Counted from the stretch's first letter, positions 38,701 to 53,700 are shown. The stretch is DNA of 64,000 bases from Lepisosteus oculatus (GCF_040954835.1 NC_090697.1:37198788-37262787), one strand, 5' to 3'. A program made the numbers and translations. The notes: generated by a model from the letters alone, not told the origin.

Positions 38701-41700
38701 AATGAAGGATAAGATCAGAAATGAAGAAATCCGTAGACGATGTAGGGTGGTGGATGTGGTTGAGAAGATGCGAGAAGCGAGGTTACGGTGGTATGGACAT
38801 ATCATGAGGAGGGACGTTGAGGAAGTAACAAAGAGGGTAATGGAATTTGAGGTGGAAGGTAACAGAGGAAGAGGCAGGCCTAGAAAGAGATGGATAGATT
38901 GTGTGAGAAAAGATATGGAGGTATGTGAAGTGAGTGAGGAAGATGTGCTCGACAGAGACAAATGGAGAAGAGCAACCAAAGCAGCTGACCCCAGGACAGT
39001 CTGGGACTAAGGCTGTGAAAAAGAAGAAGAAGAAGATGCAATTAGAGAGTACAGAAATAGCTACTTCAGTGTCAGGTTTAGTATAGACATAGATTTGAGT
39101 ATCATTGGCAAATAAGTGATAATTCAGACCATGTGATTTTAATAACTAACCAAGTGGGAACATGTTAATGCTGAATAGTAGTGGGTTCAGTATTGAGCCC
39201 AGAAACTCCAGAACTGAAACCCCCAAGAGAGACAGTGTCACAGATCAGTTAAGTAAGATGTAAGAGCAATGTCAGAAACTCCAAACAGTCTCAAAACTAG
39301 AAAGTAAGATGTAATGATTGCATGAATAACCTCACTGTTTGCTAAAAGCAATCTGTAAATGACAAAATACAAAAAAGGAAAAAAAACAGTAAAAAGAGTG
39401 GGGGGGAAAAGTAGCAAAATAAAACTCTATAAGTTGTTAAAATAAGAAATACAGGTTTACCACACAGAACTAAAATTGGATTAGTGTACAAGCCATGAAA
39501 ATAAACAAGTTGGGTGTATTAACGTCTATGACTTAGGATTCTCTTTGCAACTTTTTAGGCTTGGACTGATGCACTGTCCTGTTCAGTTCTGATATTTTTA
39601 TCAATGCTTTGCACAGCCCAAGGCATATTGGTTAGTGTTCCTGATAGTTCTTCACCACATTGATTGTACACTTGTGAGGAAATGTCATGGTGGGTCCTCA
39701 CTTTTCTCTACCTGTGTAGTCAGTGTACCCTCAGTGTTATGCAAGTCTCTGACACCGTTGGTTGAGATGCAGCACTTCAATTGATTCACTTTCACATTTC
39801 AACAATCACTTGTCTGCCAGTTGTTTTGCTGCTTTCTAGTCTGCCTTCGAAACGTTAGTCATTTGGTTATTGCTAAAAATGTAAAACTTTGGACTTGTGT
39901 GTAAACACCAACTTTTTTTTAGGATTGTTCATCTGATTGCTGTTGGCTGTTCCAGTTTTTTTTGTTGTTGCCTCTTTGCAACTGTGTTTTCAAAGCACCT
40001 GAAATATCCATTGAGCAGTTTTGTGCTAAAGTCATCCTATTGTTCTGTAACTGTACCTACAGTTGTAAAAGCAAGGTTGTTAATAAGATTTGTACTGTGT
40101 CATCACCCATAGCGAATTACTATGTGGGCCCTGACATCAGTTCCAGTATCACAAACTACCCTGACATTCTTGCTTACCACACTGGATGAAATTTTCCCTG
40201 AAGTAGTGTCTCCTGTTCTCATTTTCCATTACACTTCCACTTACACGTTTGTTTTTAAGAAGTCCTGAGGGTTAAAATTAGACATCTGTTAGAATTTGGC
40301 TGCCATCATCTTTTTCACCTTTAGTCTCCAACTTTGATTTATATACAATTTGCATATGAGCTTCCTTTCCCAATATCTTAGTGATCACTACATATATAAA
40401 TTGTACAGTGGTTTCATTGCATGTGCTCATTTATAACATGTACTTTGAATTATAGACTTGTTTTCCTTTGTTTATAGTTATTTATAATGCTTAATATTGG
40501 CAGACAAATTACATTAAACCTTTCCACTTCATGCTAAAGAAAGTAACTAAAACATTTAAATGATAATATAAAAATGAGTGTATTAGAAATTGACAGCTAA
40601 TATGATAGGTGTATCAAGTCCATCATTTAACAATGATTTTCAGGAATGCTGAACAGTGTGTAGCAGAGGGTATGAGAGTTGGACTTTACTCTATCTGTAG
40701 ATTGTAGTTTATATAACATCATGTGTGACAAGACAAATGCTCTATACTTTTTATAGAGTATATATATTGTCTGCCTTCACTTGGCAATTCCAACATGTAG
40801 TGTTTCTTCCACCTAAGTGTTACACCTCTGATAACCACAAGATGGAGTATGCTATCAAATTCAGAATACAATATCCATTATGCCAAAAACAGCTTTCATG
40901 CAACTGAATGTCATTTAACTACCACTGATTCTTTGCTGTGATGAAATAAACCTGCACGCGCTTGAAAACTAGTGTATACTTTATGTAAAGATATTTAAAT
41001 AAATGGATATCGACCTGGAGTTATGCCTGCAGAAGTCTATAATGAATGTTTGGAGCTTCTTATGTTCTATATATACATGATAAATCAGGGAAGGAAATTC
41101 TGACAGTTAAATGTATAGGCAGCAAAATGTTTTTTTTTTAATGTAAAATACAAATCGGTGCTATCTGTTACTGTTTAAATAAATGGTTTGTTTTAGCTGT
41201 TTTTAGATTAATTTAAAAAATCCTTATAAATTATATTTAAGAAACTATAGTAATTGTACAGTAAAATTTGTGAGCAAAGTTATTTATTAAAGAGTATGTA
41301 AATAAGAGTATAGTTGGGGGGTAACAGTGTAGGAGTAACAGGATTGCAATAACCATCCTTAATGATTGGATTTTGACTTGCTGCACACAATAGAACCAAT
41401 CCAGAAGCCTGTATTCACAAAAGTAATATTTGCCTTGGTTCTTTAGATCGCAAAAGCTAAGGAAGACAGGACCTGGGAAACCCAAGTTTCTGCTGTAAGT
41501 GGTGTTGGTTGACCAGCACTCCTCTTTTTAGACCAGAATTCGCCAGTGTGAGCCCTGCTGTTTTCAGTTGTGATGTTAAACTGAGGTTGTGACTACTTGG
41601 TCTTTAAAGATACATTTTCACTATTTGTAAGAGAAGGGGAGTTAACCCTTTGAAAAGTGCTTTTGAGTAGTTTGAGACGAAAAACACATTATATATCAAG

Positions 41701-44700
41701 TATTATTATAAACCATACAATATATTGTAATGGAGACTTTATTTTTGAATTTTTCTGCTGAAAATTATACTTGAAGTCAAAGAATATGTGTGGAGTACAG
41801 TAGTGTTCAGAACTTTTTTTTTTGGAAATGTTAGATTGTGAAATACGTTTTGTTTTTTCCATCAAGGCATCATTATGATGAATGTGTTTCCTACTGTTTT
41901 GCCTATAAAGCACAGATAATCTATGAAAAGTGAAGTAGATTTTAAAGTGTCATTGAATCTTGCAAAACAGTTGCAGTGATGTAGATGTTCAGTGCATTGA
42001 TAAATTCTATTGATTATCGGCAGAAAGACATACAGTCATTGCAAACTTGGCAGGATTCTTATTGATTAATGCCGTCTCACATCAAAACAAAAACAGGTGT
42101 AGAGCAAATCTCGAAGTAAGGCACATAAAGGATTTTGACAGTATTAAACTATTATGCAACCAACACCGAAATGCCCTGGTGTCACTCCACTGCCCACCAT
42201 CCAGAGCATCAACAACAAGTGGTGTGTTAGGAGAGCACGTAGCATCATCAAAGACTCCAAAGACCCAAAGATTTCTTTACACCCCTGCCTTCTGGAAGAC
42301 AGTATCGCAGCCTGCGAGCCAGCACCACCAGGCTCGGGAATAGCTGTTTCCCGGCAGGCTGTTAGATTGCTGAATATCAAACAGCACACGGACTGATCAC
42401 CACCTGCTGAACACCCACCCACGGCTGTGCCATCGCCACCATCTCACTGTCGTGTCGTGTTATGACTATGTCCTGCACTATTGTCTGCACTTATCTCTCA
42501 CCCCCACCACCACCCCTGCAACTACCTCAATAGCTGCTAATGATTGTCGGTCTTGGTCCCCCCCCCCCCCTCCCCCTCGTGTGTTCTTTTGTGTTGTACT
42601 GTGATGTTATGCTAAAAAAGGGCGGTGTGGTGGCTCTGTGGCTCAGGATCTGCACCTGTGGCTGGAAGGTGGCCAGTTTGTATCCCGTGGCCGTCAGAGG
42701 AGTCCTACTCCACTGGGCCCCTGAACTGCTCCCCAGCTGCTCCAGGGGTGTCATATAAATGGTCAACCCTGTGCCCTGACCACGAGTTTCTCTCCCTGTG
42801 TGTCTCAGAGAGAGCAAGTTGGGGTATGTGAAAAGACAAATTCCTAATACAAGACACTGTATATGGCCAATAAAGTGATCTGATCTTATGCTAATTGTTT
42901 CTAGTGTATTGTGCACCTCGGGCCAGGAGAAACTATATTTTGTTCTCTCTTGTACATCTGTATAAGTGCAGAATGACAAACTGAACTGAACTGTAAATCA
43001 TGGTATTTTACAGTCCCACCTTGGGATATTAAAGATTATTTCTGGTATTGTGTGTGGATAGTTCCCTTGCTATATTGTTCCCTTAGTACTGCAAAGGTTT
43101 GGCTGATATTGTTGGTAGACTAAAGGGATTCACCAACGTGCCCACACAGCTGTTCAGGATGGAGAAATATAACCAAATAAATCATGAGAAAATAGAGAAG
43201 GGTTGCAAATGAGAGGAGGCCTACCTAGCTTGCTTATTTTTTTGTATTAGCTAATTGAGGAACATATGCAGCTTTAGGAAGCCAAGGTATTGACTTCAAC
43301 AGATCTCTACAACCCTTTGCCTGAAGCAGTGTCTCCTGTTGTCATTTTCCAGTACACTTCCACTTACACATTTATCCTCTGGTTTGTTTTTCACCATTGA
43401 TTCTTAAGAAGTCCTGAGGGTTACTTTTGCCAGTACTGTTGAGGATTTTTGGAAAAAATGTATTGGGTTTCTGTCTTAGTCTTTGCTGTTCAGGACTAAA
43501 AACGTTACATTATTTTCACCCATGGGAGTAAGGCACTCTGAACGTTCAACGTTCAAATATTTTTCTGTAAAGTAGTGAGAATTTTTCTTTCATAAACTTC
43601 TTATTTATTGATTTTAGCTTTCTTCCTTTATCTTTTCTTTCAATTTACAGTTGCACTGATTTACAAATTTACCTTTGTACATTGTACCAGTAGAGATGGA
43701 GGGGTTATATGCATGTTAGCAAATACTGGTTAAGCCTTTTTAACTGTAAATTAAGAGAATACATGATCCTTTCCATGCTATAAATCTCATTTACAATATC
43801 AATCAACTGTTCAGATGTTAGAGGTTCTTTAATAAGCCTTTTTCTTGATTGCTTTTTTATCAGCTAGAAGTATTCCTTGTATACAGGACATCTCTCATTT
43901 GGTTCAGTGTGATCAAAAGGAAAATTTTCTAAATACATAAGTGAGAATCCAAAAGGTATAACCTAGTTTACAGTCTTATTAAGGGCTAGGTGTATGCATT
44001 GTCAATAATGGAGTATCTGTGGACAGGAGCAGGATATATGTGTGTGAACAGTTAACAGTTGATACCTGGTCTCTACAAAACCTCCAACACTGAGAAGTGT
44101 TAACAATTTGTTTTACTTGTATTTTGGGGTTAATGTCGAACAGATTCAAGTTTTTCCATCAGAAGTTTATCCATGTTTGTAAACTTGTGGAGCTTTGTTG
44201 ACATTTGCGTATAGTCATCCATTGATTATCAGATTTCACATTATTTTCTTTCCCTTGTTTTTAATATGTATGTTTTTTCATGTCCTCCATACTGGTGTAT
44301 AACTGATACACTATTTTTTTCTTCTGATTACTTTGTTGATTAGAAGCTGTAGAAGTATTTACTATTTTATTATTTTGTTCCAGTATATATTATACTGCCT
44401 TGTGTTTGTTCTGAATACATAGTAGAACCACTTTGGTCTAAACTTGAAATAACATTTTCTCCACTTTTCTGTCTGTTATTGAAGCATAAATCTTATAGTC
44501 CACATTTTTTCCCTACCAAGCTAAACTTCCAGGAAAGATGTATGTGTTGGATGGAATTAGCTACTGCAGTTAATGCTGTTTTTAATTATCAATTTAACTT
44601 CAAGTCAACCGGCTGAATCAGTTTGTAATAGTGAAAAGACTGGAGCATGCATTTTTATTTAACCTTGATACAGTGATGTTTACTGTTGATACAGACAGTA

Positions 44701-47700
44701 TTTTATTAATACACTTACTATGGACCACTTTGTGTTTAATTTTGCTAAAATTTCACCGTCAAGGCCAGATGGGGAAATGCATCTGTTGACAGCCAAGTTG
44801 GATAGTTAACTAAAGACTACATCATATTGCACCCTTGCTGTTTTTATTATGCTTATAATTTACTCTGTAATATTGCAGTGCAAACAGGCTAACCAGAAAA
44901 GCAAAACTTGAATACAATATGGAATTATGATATGTAACTGCCATTGTATTTTTTTAGGAACAAGTGAAGGTTAATTTTGTGGTGAAAAGTAGAAAAAACA
45001 GCGTTTTGACTGTGTATGTATTTTATGCATCATGATCAGTCTGTAACCACAGGTGGTGACTGTGGGTGTCTGAAAGTCAGAAGAAGGCCAAGGTGTGAGA
45101 GACAGTGAAGATACCTGTAGCACACAACCTTCAAAAATAACACATTTCCGATATAACTAGCATAAACACAAAAGAAAAACATAGCACCCTTGGCAGGTTA
45201 ACACAAAAGACACTTTAAAATGCTTGTTGTTGTGAGGTAAGCAAGAAGGCAATAGTAAAATGGTCAGTTGTATTGGTTTACATTGCTATGAGGGTATTGA
45301 CCAAATTTATAATCCACAGGTAATCTTTGTTTTCAGTAAACACTAATAATGATGATGGTGAAAATATTGTGAAAGTTCTCCACTACTGTACTCATATCTT
45401 TTTGTATTGTACGTATACAAAAGAACAGGTTTTGTATACAGAAGAACATGTTTTGAACATTAAGCCAAAGGAATTATTTATCTACTATGTTATTGAACCT
45501 AAATCCATTTTATTTGTCATCTTTAATGGTTATTTTGCTTGTACATCTGTGCAAACTTGAAATTAGGGTCACATTCTGGGTATGGACATATCTGTTACAT
45601 CACTGCTGCTTTATCCTGTTATTGTAGTCTGAACATGAAACATTATCTGGCTGTGATGTAAAAAGCATTAAATAATTATGTACATCCCCAATAAGTGATA
45701 ATAAAGGCATTGAAATGTATTTAGTTAGAAGAACAATCTGCATAATGTGTGTGGAACTAATACTACTTCCAAATGCATTATGCATTAATTTCTAAAGTGC
45801 TCATTATTAACTTGAAAAAACAACACTAATCAAATTATTTCCAGGTTTCATTAAAATCATTTACCTGGTAAATATTTTGTACATCACTGTGCTTTTCATA
45901 TCTTGTGCATAAATTAGTAAATGTATTTTTAATTGAACTATAAAATTCATAGTTATCTCTGGTTTCATTATTGTTTTTGTTTTTTCCTGTGGTATCTTTG
46001 ATGACAGTGTGTAGGTAAATGAAGCATAATCTCTTGCATCATTTCTTGGCTTTTAGCCATTATTTTGATTGCTTTTATATGGTGAACATTTTTAATGTCT
46101 CTCATGGATGTTAGCTGACTGAGAGTCTAAGAATGATCAATAATTGAAACAATGCTGACCATTCCTCTGTATTAAGTACAGGGGAAATGGAGCTAGAGGA
46201 ATAAAATGAAAATGTGTCCTTGAGGGACTTCTTAGGGGTGATATAGAAAAGATCATGGAATATTCTTACATCGTGTGGCACTGATTAAGGCATCTTAACT
46301 TTAATTCCTTAATAATAACCATTTTTCTTCTACCCCAAGAAAGAATATGTGGTCTTTCCTGGTAGACAAAAAAATACCCTAGCTCTTGTATAGCAATATT
46401 AATTTCCCGTACCCTTTAATTGACGCAGAGGAAATTCCATTGACTCATTTCTAGTATATGCAGGCAGGAAGAGTTGGTAGTCACTTGAAGTGGAAAATGA
46501 AAAAAACATTAGAAACCACAAAATAACTTCTGCACCCTGCAGTGGGTACTGTAATGATAGAATAAAGAAGGTGTAAGACAGTGGTGTAAAATGTACTGTA
46601 TATATAACGCAAAACAAATCAAGAACCAGTTTTTGCATTAGTCTTTTCTAGCACACTGAAAATATTTGTTGTATTAATAAATCATTAAAAATAATTGCAA
46701 ATTACCTCTTTGATACGTGAGTGGCTTTTACATAATCACAAAAGAAATGTAATCTTTCATTTTGATCATTTTTGTTCAGTTATGCGAACTTGAACTTACA
46801 CTTAAACTTAACATGTTTTGCGGGTTTTATTCTGTAATCCAGATCTGACTTGAACAGTTTTAGAAGCTCCTAATCACCGCATAAACCATAATGGTGAATC
46901 AGTATTGTGGCAAGTAAGAACAAATTTGGTGTAGTGTTGTACGTAAATGAGTGGAAAATGTCAGTTTTTAGAGAAACTAAACTGGTGGTTGATGCCAACA
47001 AAACATTACATTACTACGTGAAATCTGTTGACGTTTTGTGGGTTTAAAGCAAGTCCTAATGGCTGCTGAGACAAATGTTCAAGTCAGAAGCTTATAATAA
47101 AGCAAGCTAAAACCATAATATTTGGATTTCTTGGACAGCATTAACACCCTGTTTCCTGATGTGCAAAAACAGGTTTAACACTGCCTAATGTGAAACCCTG
47201 AGCTTAAGCATTCCTCTGTAGATATATATATGTGCAGTACAGAATGTGCAATTTTCATATTGAAACTACAATCTCAGGCACACACCTGGGCATCATGGTC
47301 AAGATAAGCACCATGTTACATGTATAGCACAGTTAGCTGCTTGCAATGGCATGACTGAACTTTCCAGAGATTCCTGGTGAGTGATGTCAACATAACAGGT
47401 CACATTTAAATCGACAGAAGATCTGGAGGTAAAATGTATTTGTAAGAGTTTTAGGTTCTGAAATATATGATGTTTTGTTCTGGCTACTAAAATATTAGTC
47501 ATCTTTTCAGTGGTCTGTATCAATACACACGTGAACTCTAGCACAGATATCTTCGAATCATAAGTACCTTTCTTTAAGGATAGCTGTAATGGAAATTCAG
47601 ATGTTGCTAATCTGTAGTGCAATAAACTGAAATGTTTGGAGTGTATAGGTATGTACTCTTTGTGTGTGCAGTTTGTGATTACTGACTTACAATTCATCTT

Positions 47701-50700
47701 TTAGAAGTAATTAAAAATGAAAATTTCAACTTGTCATACTTACTTTCAGTGAATGAGATCTTTTTTTAATAGATATGTTACGCAAAGGCACAGAAAATTG
47801 TGCAAATTAGTGGTTGTAGATGCAGTTACTACAGTTGAAGTAGAAGTGGTTTATGACTGATTAGTACTGGGCGATAATTCAATAACGATAATTATCGCGA
47901 TATAATTTTCCTCTATGTAATTTTAACAAAGTTTGATAAATATTCGATGCATATGTTTATGCTTTGCGCATGATATGCGCATGCGCACAAAATACTGCGC
48001 GAGTGCGCGTGTGTGTTGCAGACCGGGCAGCTAACGTGGTGTTGTTTACCCACACAGTGGTGGCTGACAGGATTGTAGTTAGAGTGGAGAAATGAGCGAC
48101 ACTGAAGCAAATGTAGTGCTGTCAATGACCAGCTCGAAGGACGATGACATCGCCAACAGAAAAGGTCATTCAACTTCGGTCATTTGGAGATTATTTTGGC
48201 TTTTTACGATCATAATTTTTGCAGGGTGATGTGGCCAGCAGCCATATCACCCTGCAACTCACAACTGGCAACCCACTGAAGCTAAGCAGGTGTGAGCCTG
48301 GTCAGTACCTGGATGGGAGACCTCCTGGGAAAAACTAAGGTTGCTGCTGGAAGAGGTGTTAGTGGGGCCAGCAGGGGGCACTCACCCTGCGGTCCATGTG
48401 GGTCCTAAAGCCCCAGTATAGTGACAGGGACACTATACTGTAAAACAGGTTTTGTAAATTTTACTCATGCATATTTTGACAAAAAAAAAGACTTGAATAC
48501 TCTCTATCTCAGATTTGTTTAATGTTTCTGCGGTTTGGCAAGTGTTTGTTTTGTTCTTAAAATAAAGAGTTGTTCAATTTACCAATTAACTGTCTGGTTT
48601 CTTCAACTTTCACTCAGGAGAATAAATCTGCCTTTAAACTTGAAAGAAATAATGATTTGACATTTATCATGATAATTATCGATATCGACTGATATGAAAA
48701 TTATCGTGATAATGTTTTTGGCCATATTGCCCAGCCCTATGACTGATACATTAGGTACAGAGTAAATGTAGATGTGAAAATAGTGACTGACAAAAAATAA
48801 TTGTTCTTGTTCATCACTTAGCAATATCTAAGTAATAAAACATGGAACTTTTACATTACTTCAGTGTGGTTAAGCAATTTTTTAACATTTAATAAATTAT
48901 TTTGCAATGTATATTGACTGTTGACATTACTGCACAGATCCCTCATGAACAACAAAATACATTTTATGTATACATACAAAATTCTTTCAAGACTAAACTG
49001 GGATACGGCACCTGGTTTAGATAAATCTGAATTGGAGTCCAGTTGAACTATTTGGAAGGGAAGGTTTTTTTCTCTTTATGGGCTGAATTGTATAAGAGAC
49101 AGGAAACCTATTACTAGTGAATCTAACCAAGCTGATCATATCCCTTTCCTTGTGATCAGACAGCAAACTGTCACTTAAATCTTCAAAATAACTTTCAGCT
49201 GCACACAACTTACCATATTGTTTGCTGACACAGTGTAAACGCTGCCAGCCTATCCTTTCAGCAATGGCATGGTGAGGTTCAGTCAATTGCCAAGTAGAGC
49301 TGGCCAAGCTCATAAAATTGTGTTTTTGCGATGCAGTCCGCTAGTTATTTTGTGACTCCCGACATTTATAAAACAAAATCCATTTCATTTCTCTTTCCCT
49401 GTAGTTCTTAGTTTACATCCTTGTGTATCTGCTTAGTGTGGTTTTTAAATAATTTACAGATTTTAAAAATAGGATGAAAAATGTGTTTAATGTTTTTATT
49501 ACTCTAGAATGTTTTACTACTACTTTATGCTCTTTACCTTTTTTGTAATGTCGGTTTTCTTCATGTGTCACTGTTTTTTCACCAAACAAATAAACAACCC
49601 ATTGTACCAGAAATGTCATTTTGTGTTTAATCTAACCACAAAATAGGCCAGGCTTTTAGAATTTTTTGATGGCAGAACTTTTGTACTTGGTCACTTACAG
49701 GTAACCTAGAGAAGAATTATGCTTTTGAAAGCGTGGATGAAGCTCTGCTATACTGTACTTTGGTGTCTTCTGTTTCTTAAATTTATTTCAAAGTTAAAGA
49801 AGGTATTTTAGCTGAAAACGTAAAGCTCTCTTTTAGGAAACTCGGCCACAATCACTGGGGAACATTCTAGGACAGTGACAATTTCTGCAAAGAGATAGTT
49901 AAACCAGAACAGAATCACATTTCTAAAACTGACCTCAATCTCTCAATCTCCTGAACCCAACTCATTTTTTTTTATGTTGTACAAACCGGAGGAGCTCTTG
50001 GAGGACCTGAAGAATTTCTGTAAGGAAAGTCCTTGGGTGAAGTAACTAGAGAGCATAATGTGAATTAAAATGAAAAGATAATGAAATCTGCATTTGTGTG
50101 CATCATTCAGCACTAATATTACATGTATAAATGTACAACTTTGCCTTTTATTCATTTCTGATTGTATTTTTCTCACTGCAATTTTCAATTAAAAAGGTGT
50201 AAACCATCTCCTGAAAGCTTTAGAATTTCTATATTTATCTTATTCTGATGCTGGTTATCAGTTGCTACTGTACTTTTGTGATAAAATGTAATTTACTGAA
50301 TATTTTAAATGCATTAGTTTGCAATTATTGCTTAATCTTAAATTCGGCAGCAGCATGGAGCAGTGGTTATGGCCACTTGATTCTGGACCAATGACAATTT
50401 GTTCTCAATTAAATCTTCATAAAGACAATATAAAATGACTACATTAAAAATAAACAAGAAAAGATTAAAACTAGTATTTAAGGGGAGATCTTAAGGGCTT
50501 TTCATTCTAACCTGATCGTTTTCTTAAATAGAGTAAATATGGAATTGATAAAAGTTGGTCCATTAAGAGCTGCTGACTTAAAGTAGCAAGTGGTAGAATC
50601 CGCGGATGAAGTAGTTCTTAATATTTGTTTTAACGGAAGAGGGGTTGACTTGCTAACATTTGGAAAAAATAATGTAAAATAGAATAGTTTAAGATTAGTT

Positions 50701-53700
50701 TAAGACAACTTGACAGCCCGTCCATGCTGATTGCCCTCAGTACACGAACAAATGTTCCGTGCAGTGGGCTTTAATACAGCACGGATCGTATTTGTTAGAT
50801 GATGGCGATATTGTCGACGTTTTAGTGCGAGTCTATTATGAGGGTACTGCGAAACGAACTATGCTTTCAAAAAGTAAAAAAAAATCCAATGGTATTTATC
50901 TCGTACGTTAGCTATGCTGACCCCAAGTTTTAAGTTGTCTATGTCATAATACTCATCTGTGATAACATACAGCACTGTTTGAGTTTATCTTGCTTCAGTA
51001 CTTTGTATCTTTTGATTCTTGAGTGGAATTATTATGCAACTAGTGCGCTATATGTTGTGAAGTAGTCTCAGATTTTGGATTACACCCCACTAGTTGCTAT
51101 CAATTTAAGTACTTATTCACTGACATGTTCCCGACCTTGCACCATTATGTAAAAGGTAAGCTTTAAAAAATGTGACTTTCTCCGTGTGCCTTGCATGTTG
51201 AATGCTTGAATGTACTGGAAAAGGCTCGATGCACTAGGGGTGGCCGTATCCCCGTGTCCTTGTTTTCTGCATCTGAGTAATCGAAGGTTTAAAGACTATT
51301 TGGAACAGAAAATGAGCCCAGCCCTCGGCGTTCCTAACACAATAAGCGAGTAGTACGTGCGGCCCGTGAGGAGAGTATGCTCGTAAAGCTGAACATGAGG
51401 TATTATACGTATTGGTTGTCTTTTTCTTCGGGGGTAGGGCTCAACCGGCTTTCCTGTGACGTATGTAAATTTGAGAAATGTGTGGAACAACCATATCCTG
51501 CTGGTCAATTTGGGAGACTAACAAAAACATTTGTTGTTTTTTTTCCATTTTGTATTTTTGTGGGTTAATTACGAGTATTTACGAGGATGTCCTACCCTCG
51601 GACTGAAGGAGTTATGTTGTCTTAGTGCACAGGTGTACACCATTGTTCTTGTGTATTTTTGATATAGTAACGCTTTAAGAATGTTTGCAGCAGAGTCTTA
51701 TTCAAACAGTTCGTATGAAATGTGGCTGCCGCCTTCACTGGAGTTGGGCGAGAGAAACGAAGAAAGCCGAAGATTCCGTAGTTTGGAATGTTTGCAGGAC
51801 ACTTCCCAGTCCTGTGGATTTACCCCCTCATCTCCGAAAACCATTATAAATGCTAAAAAAAACAAGAAGGTCTATAGTTGGTCATTAGGTTGCATGGAGT
51901 ATTTTTATAGAATTGGTAAGAATTCGTAAATTATTAATTAAAATAAGTGACTTAATTATCGGTGGGCAGTAGCGTGGAGTAGTGGTTAAGGTTTCTGGAT
52001 TCATAACTGGAAGGTTTTCTAATTTGGTTTCACGTCCCATAGGCACTGCTGTTGTACCCTTAAACAAGGACTTCAGTTATTGTATGTTGCTTTAGTTAAA
52101 ACCAAGCCTGAACAAGTCGTTTCGTCTGTGTAAGGGTTATAAAATGTGAACCGTAACCGGGAAGTTACTTACAGATTTTAAAACCGTTTAATTGTGAAAT
52201 CATTTACAGTATTTTAACATATAAACCTGTCCTAGTTTGCATGTTGGCATTCTTGCAGAACAGAAATTCTAGTCGTGATGTGCACGATAGCTGGGGGGAA
52301 AAAATGGGATGCCTGTTTTTCCAAATGCAAGCAAAAAATATAACTCTTACAAATAAAGTATTATTTAAATTCTTGTATAAATGACAGTTAATTGAAAAAT
52401 AAAGTAATGGAAAACCTAGGTGTAATCATAAAGTCAAAAGCTTAGATACAGTAACTGATATGCACTAAATGGAAAGGGGCTTAAACTGATGGCCAAGCAT
52501 TGTCTGGTTATTCAGTAATGTGCACAGTGCTGTATGAAATCCAAAGTGCATAGTGGATTAGAGTACTATCTCATTTATACATAGTTGTTATAATGTTTCA
52601 ATATTGCAGTAATAGTACAAACCCCAAACTTTCTCAGCTTGTTTGTAGCCAATTTAATCAATATTACAATGTTTAAACCTTGATACATTTATAAAAATGT
52701 TCTTTTACTCACACTTTTTAAAACTTTTACAGACCAGCTCTCAACCTTCATGTGACCCAAAATGTCTGAGTAGATGTTTATCCTTTGACATCTCCAGGAT
52801 AAGTCTTAAAATATCAAAATTATTTTTCAATTTAGATGAGAAGATATTTTTTTCCCTTTTTTTGCATTTACAGTGTCTTATGTCTTTTGCAACACAAGGG
52901 TTTTAATTAACTTTTTCTCTCTGAATCAATACATGCAACCTGACCTATGTAGTTTATTGCAGCATAAACTAAAACTTAACCAGATTTTACTCCTTGCTTA
53001 ATGTCTGAACCGAGGTCAATAGTTTTGAGTGCTGTTCAACCTTAACTTATTAATAAGCTTGCTCAACTGGTCAAGTAAAAGTGATATTTAAAATTTCTGT
53101 TATTGTAGCATTACCATAAAGTGGAGAATTGGATAACTTTTATTAGAAATGTTACCTTTTCATTTTCTTAAAAGGGAAAAGATCAGGAAGAGAAATAATC
53201 TGATGCCTACCTACTCCTCAAGTATAAAATATACCCAGGATATTGAAATGTGATACAGTCCTTTAATAAACTTGTTCACAGTTGACAGTAGGAATGAGCG
53301 TCACTGTGGCACAGTGGTTAGCATTGCTAGCTCACAGAACTGGGGCTCGGAGTTCAATTCCAAGAATGCTATCTGCATGGAGTTTTCATATTCTTCCTGT
53401 GTTCATGTGGGTTTCCTTCCACGGTACAGACACATACTAGTAGGTTAAGTGGCTTCCGGGACAATTGGCCCTGCTGTGAGTACCTCCTGGTCGTCCTGTC
53501 CAGGGTGTATCATGCCTTGCACCCATTGCTTGCCAGGATAGGTTCTGGCCGCCTAGCATTTTTTCATTTAATTGCTTTTTAAATTTCTCTAGCGAAAGTA
53601 TTTCCATCAAATTTCTTACTTTTCTTCTTCAGATGACAACCGAAATAAAACTCGCACAAAGAAGGAGAAGAGAAGAGTTATCCAGAAGCCCAGTGGGACA

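Noticed and set aside
38068..38979. Minus-strand 303-codon open frame
   Set aside because: It is the antisense shadow of the RTE-like RT frame at 37862-39010 and has no family resemblance of its own.
42527..42979. Minus-strand 150-codon frame
   Set aside because: Lies across the SINE/LINE nest in the antisense direction; a repeat shadow.
47913..48173. Minus-strand 86-codon frame
   Set aside because: Antisense to the hAT transposase remnant starting at 48092.
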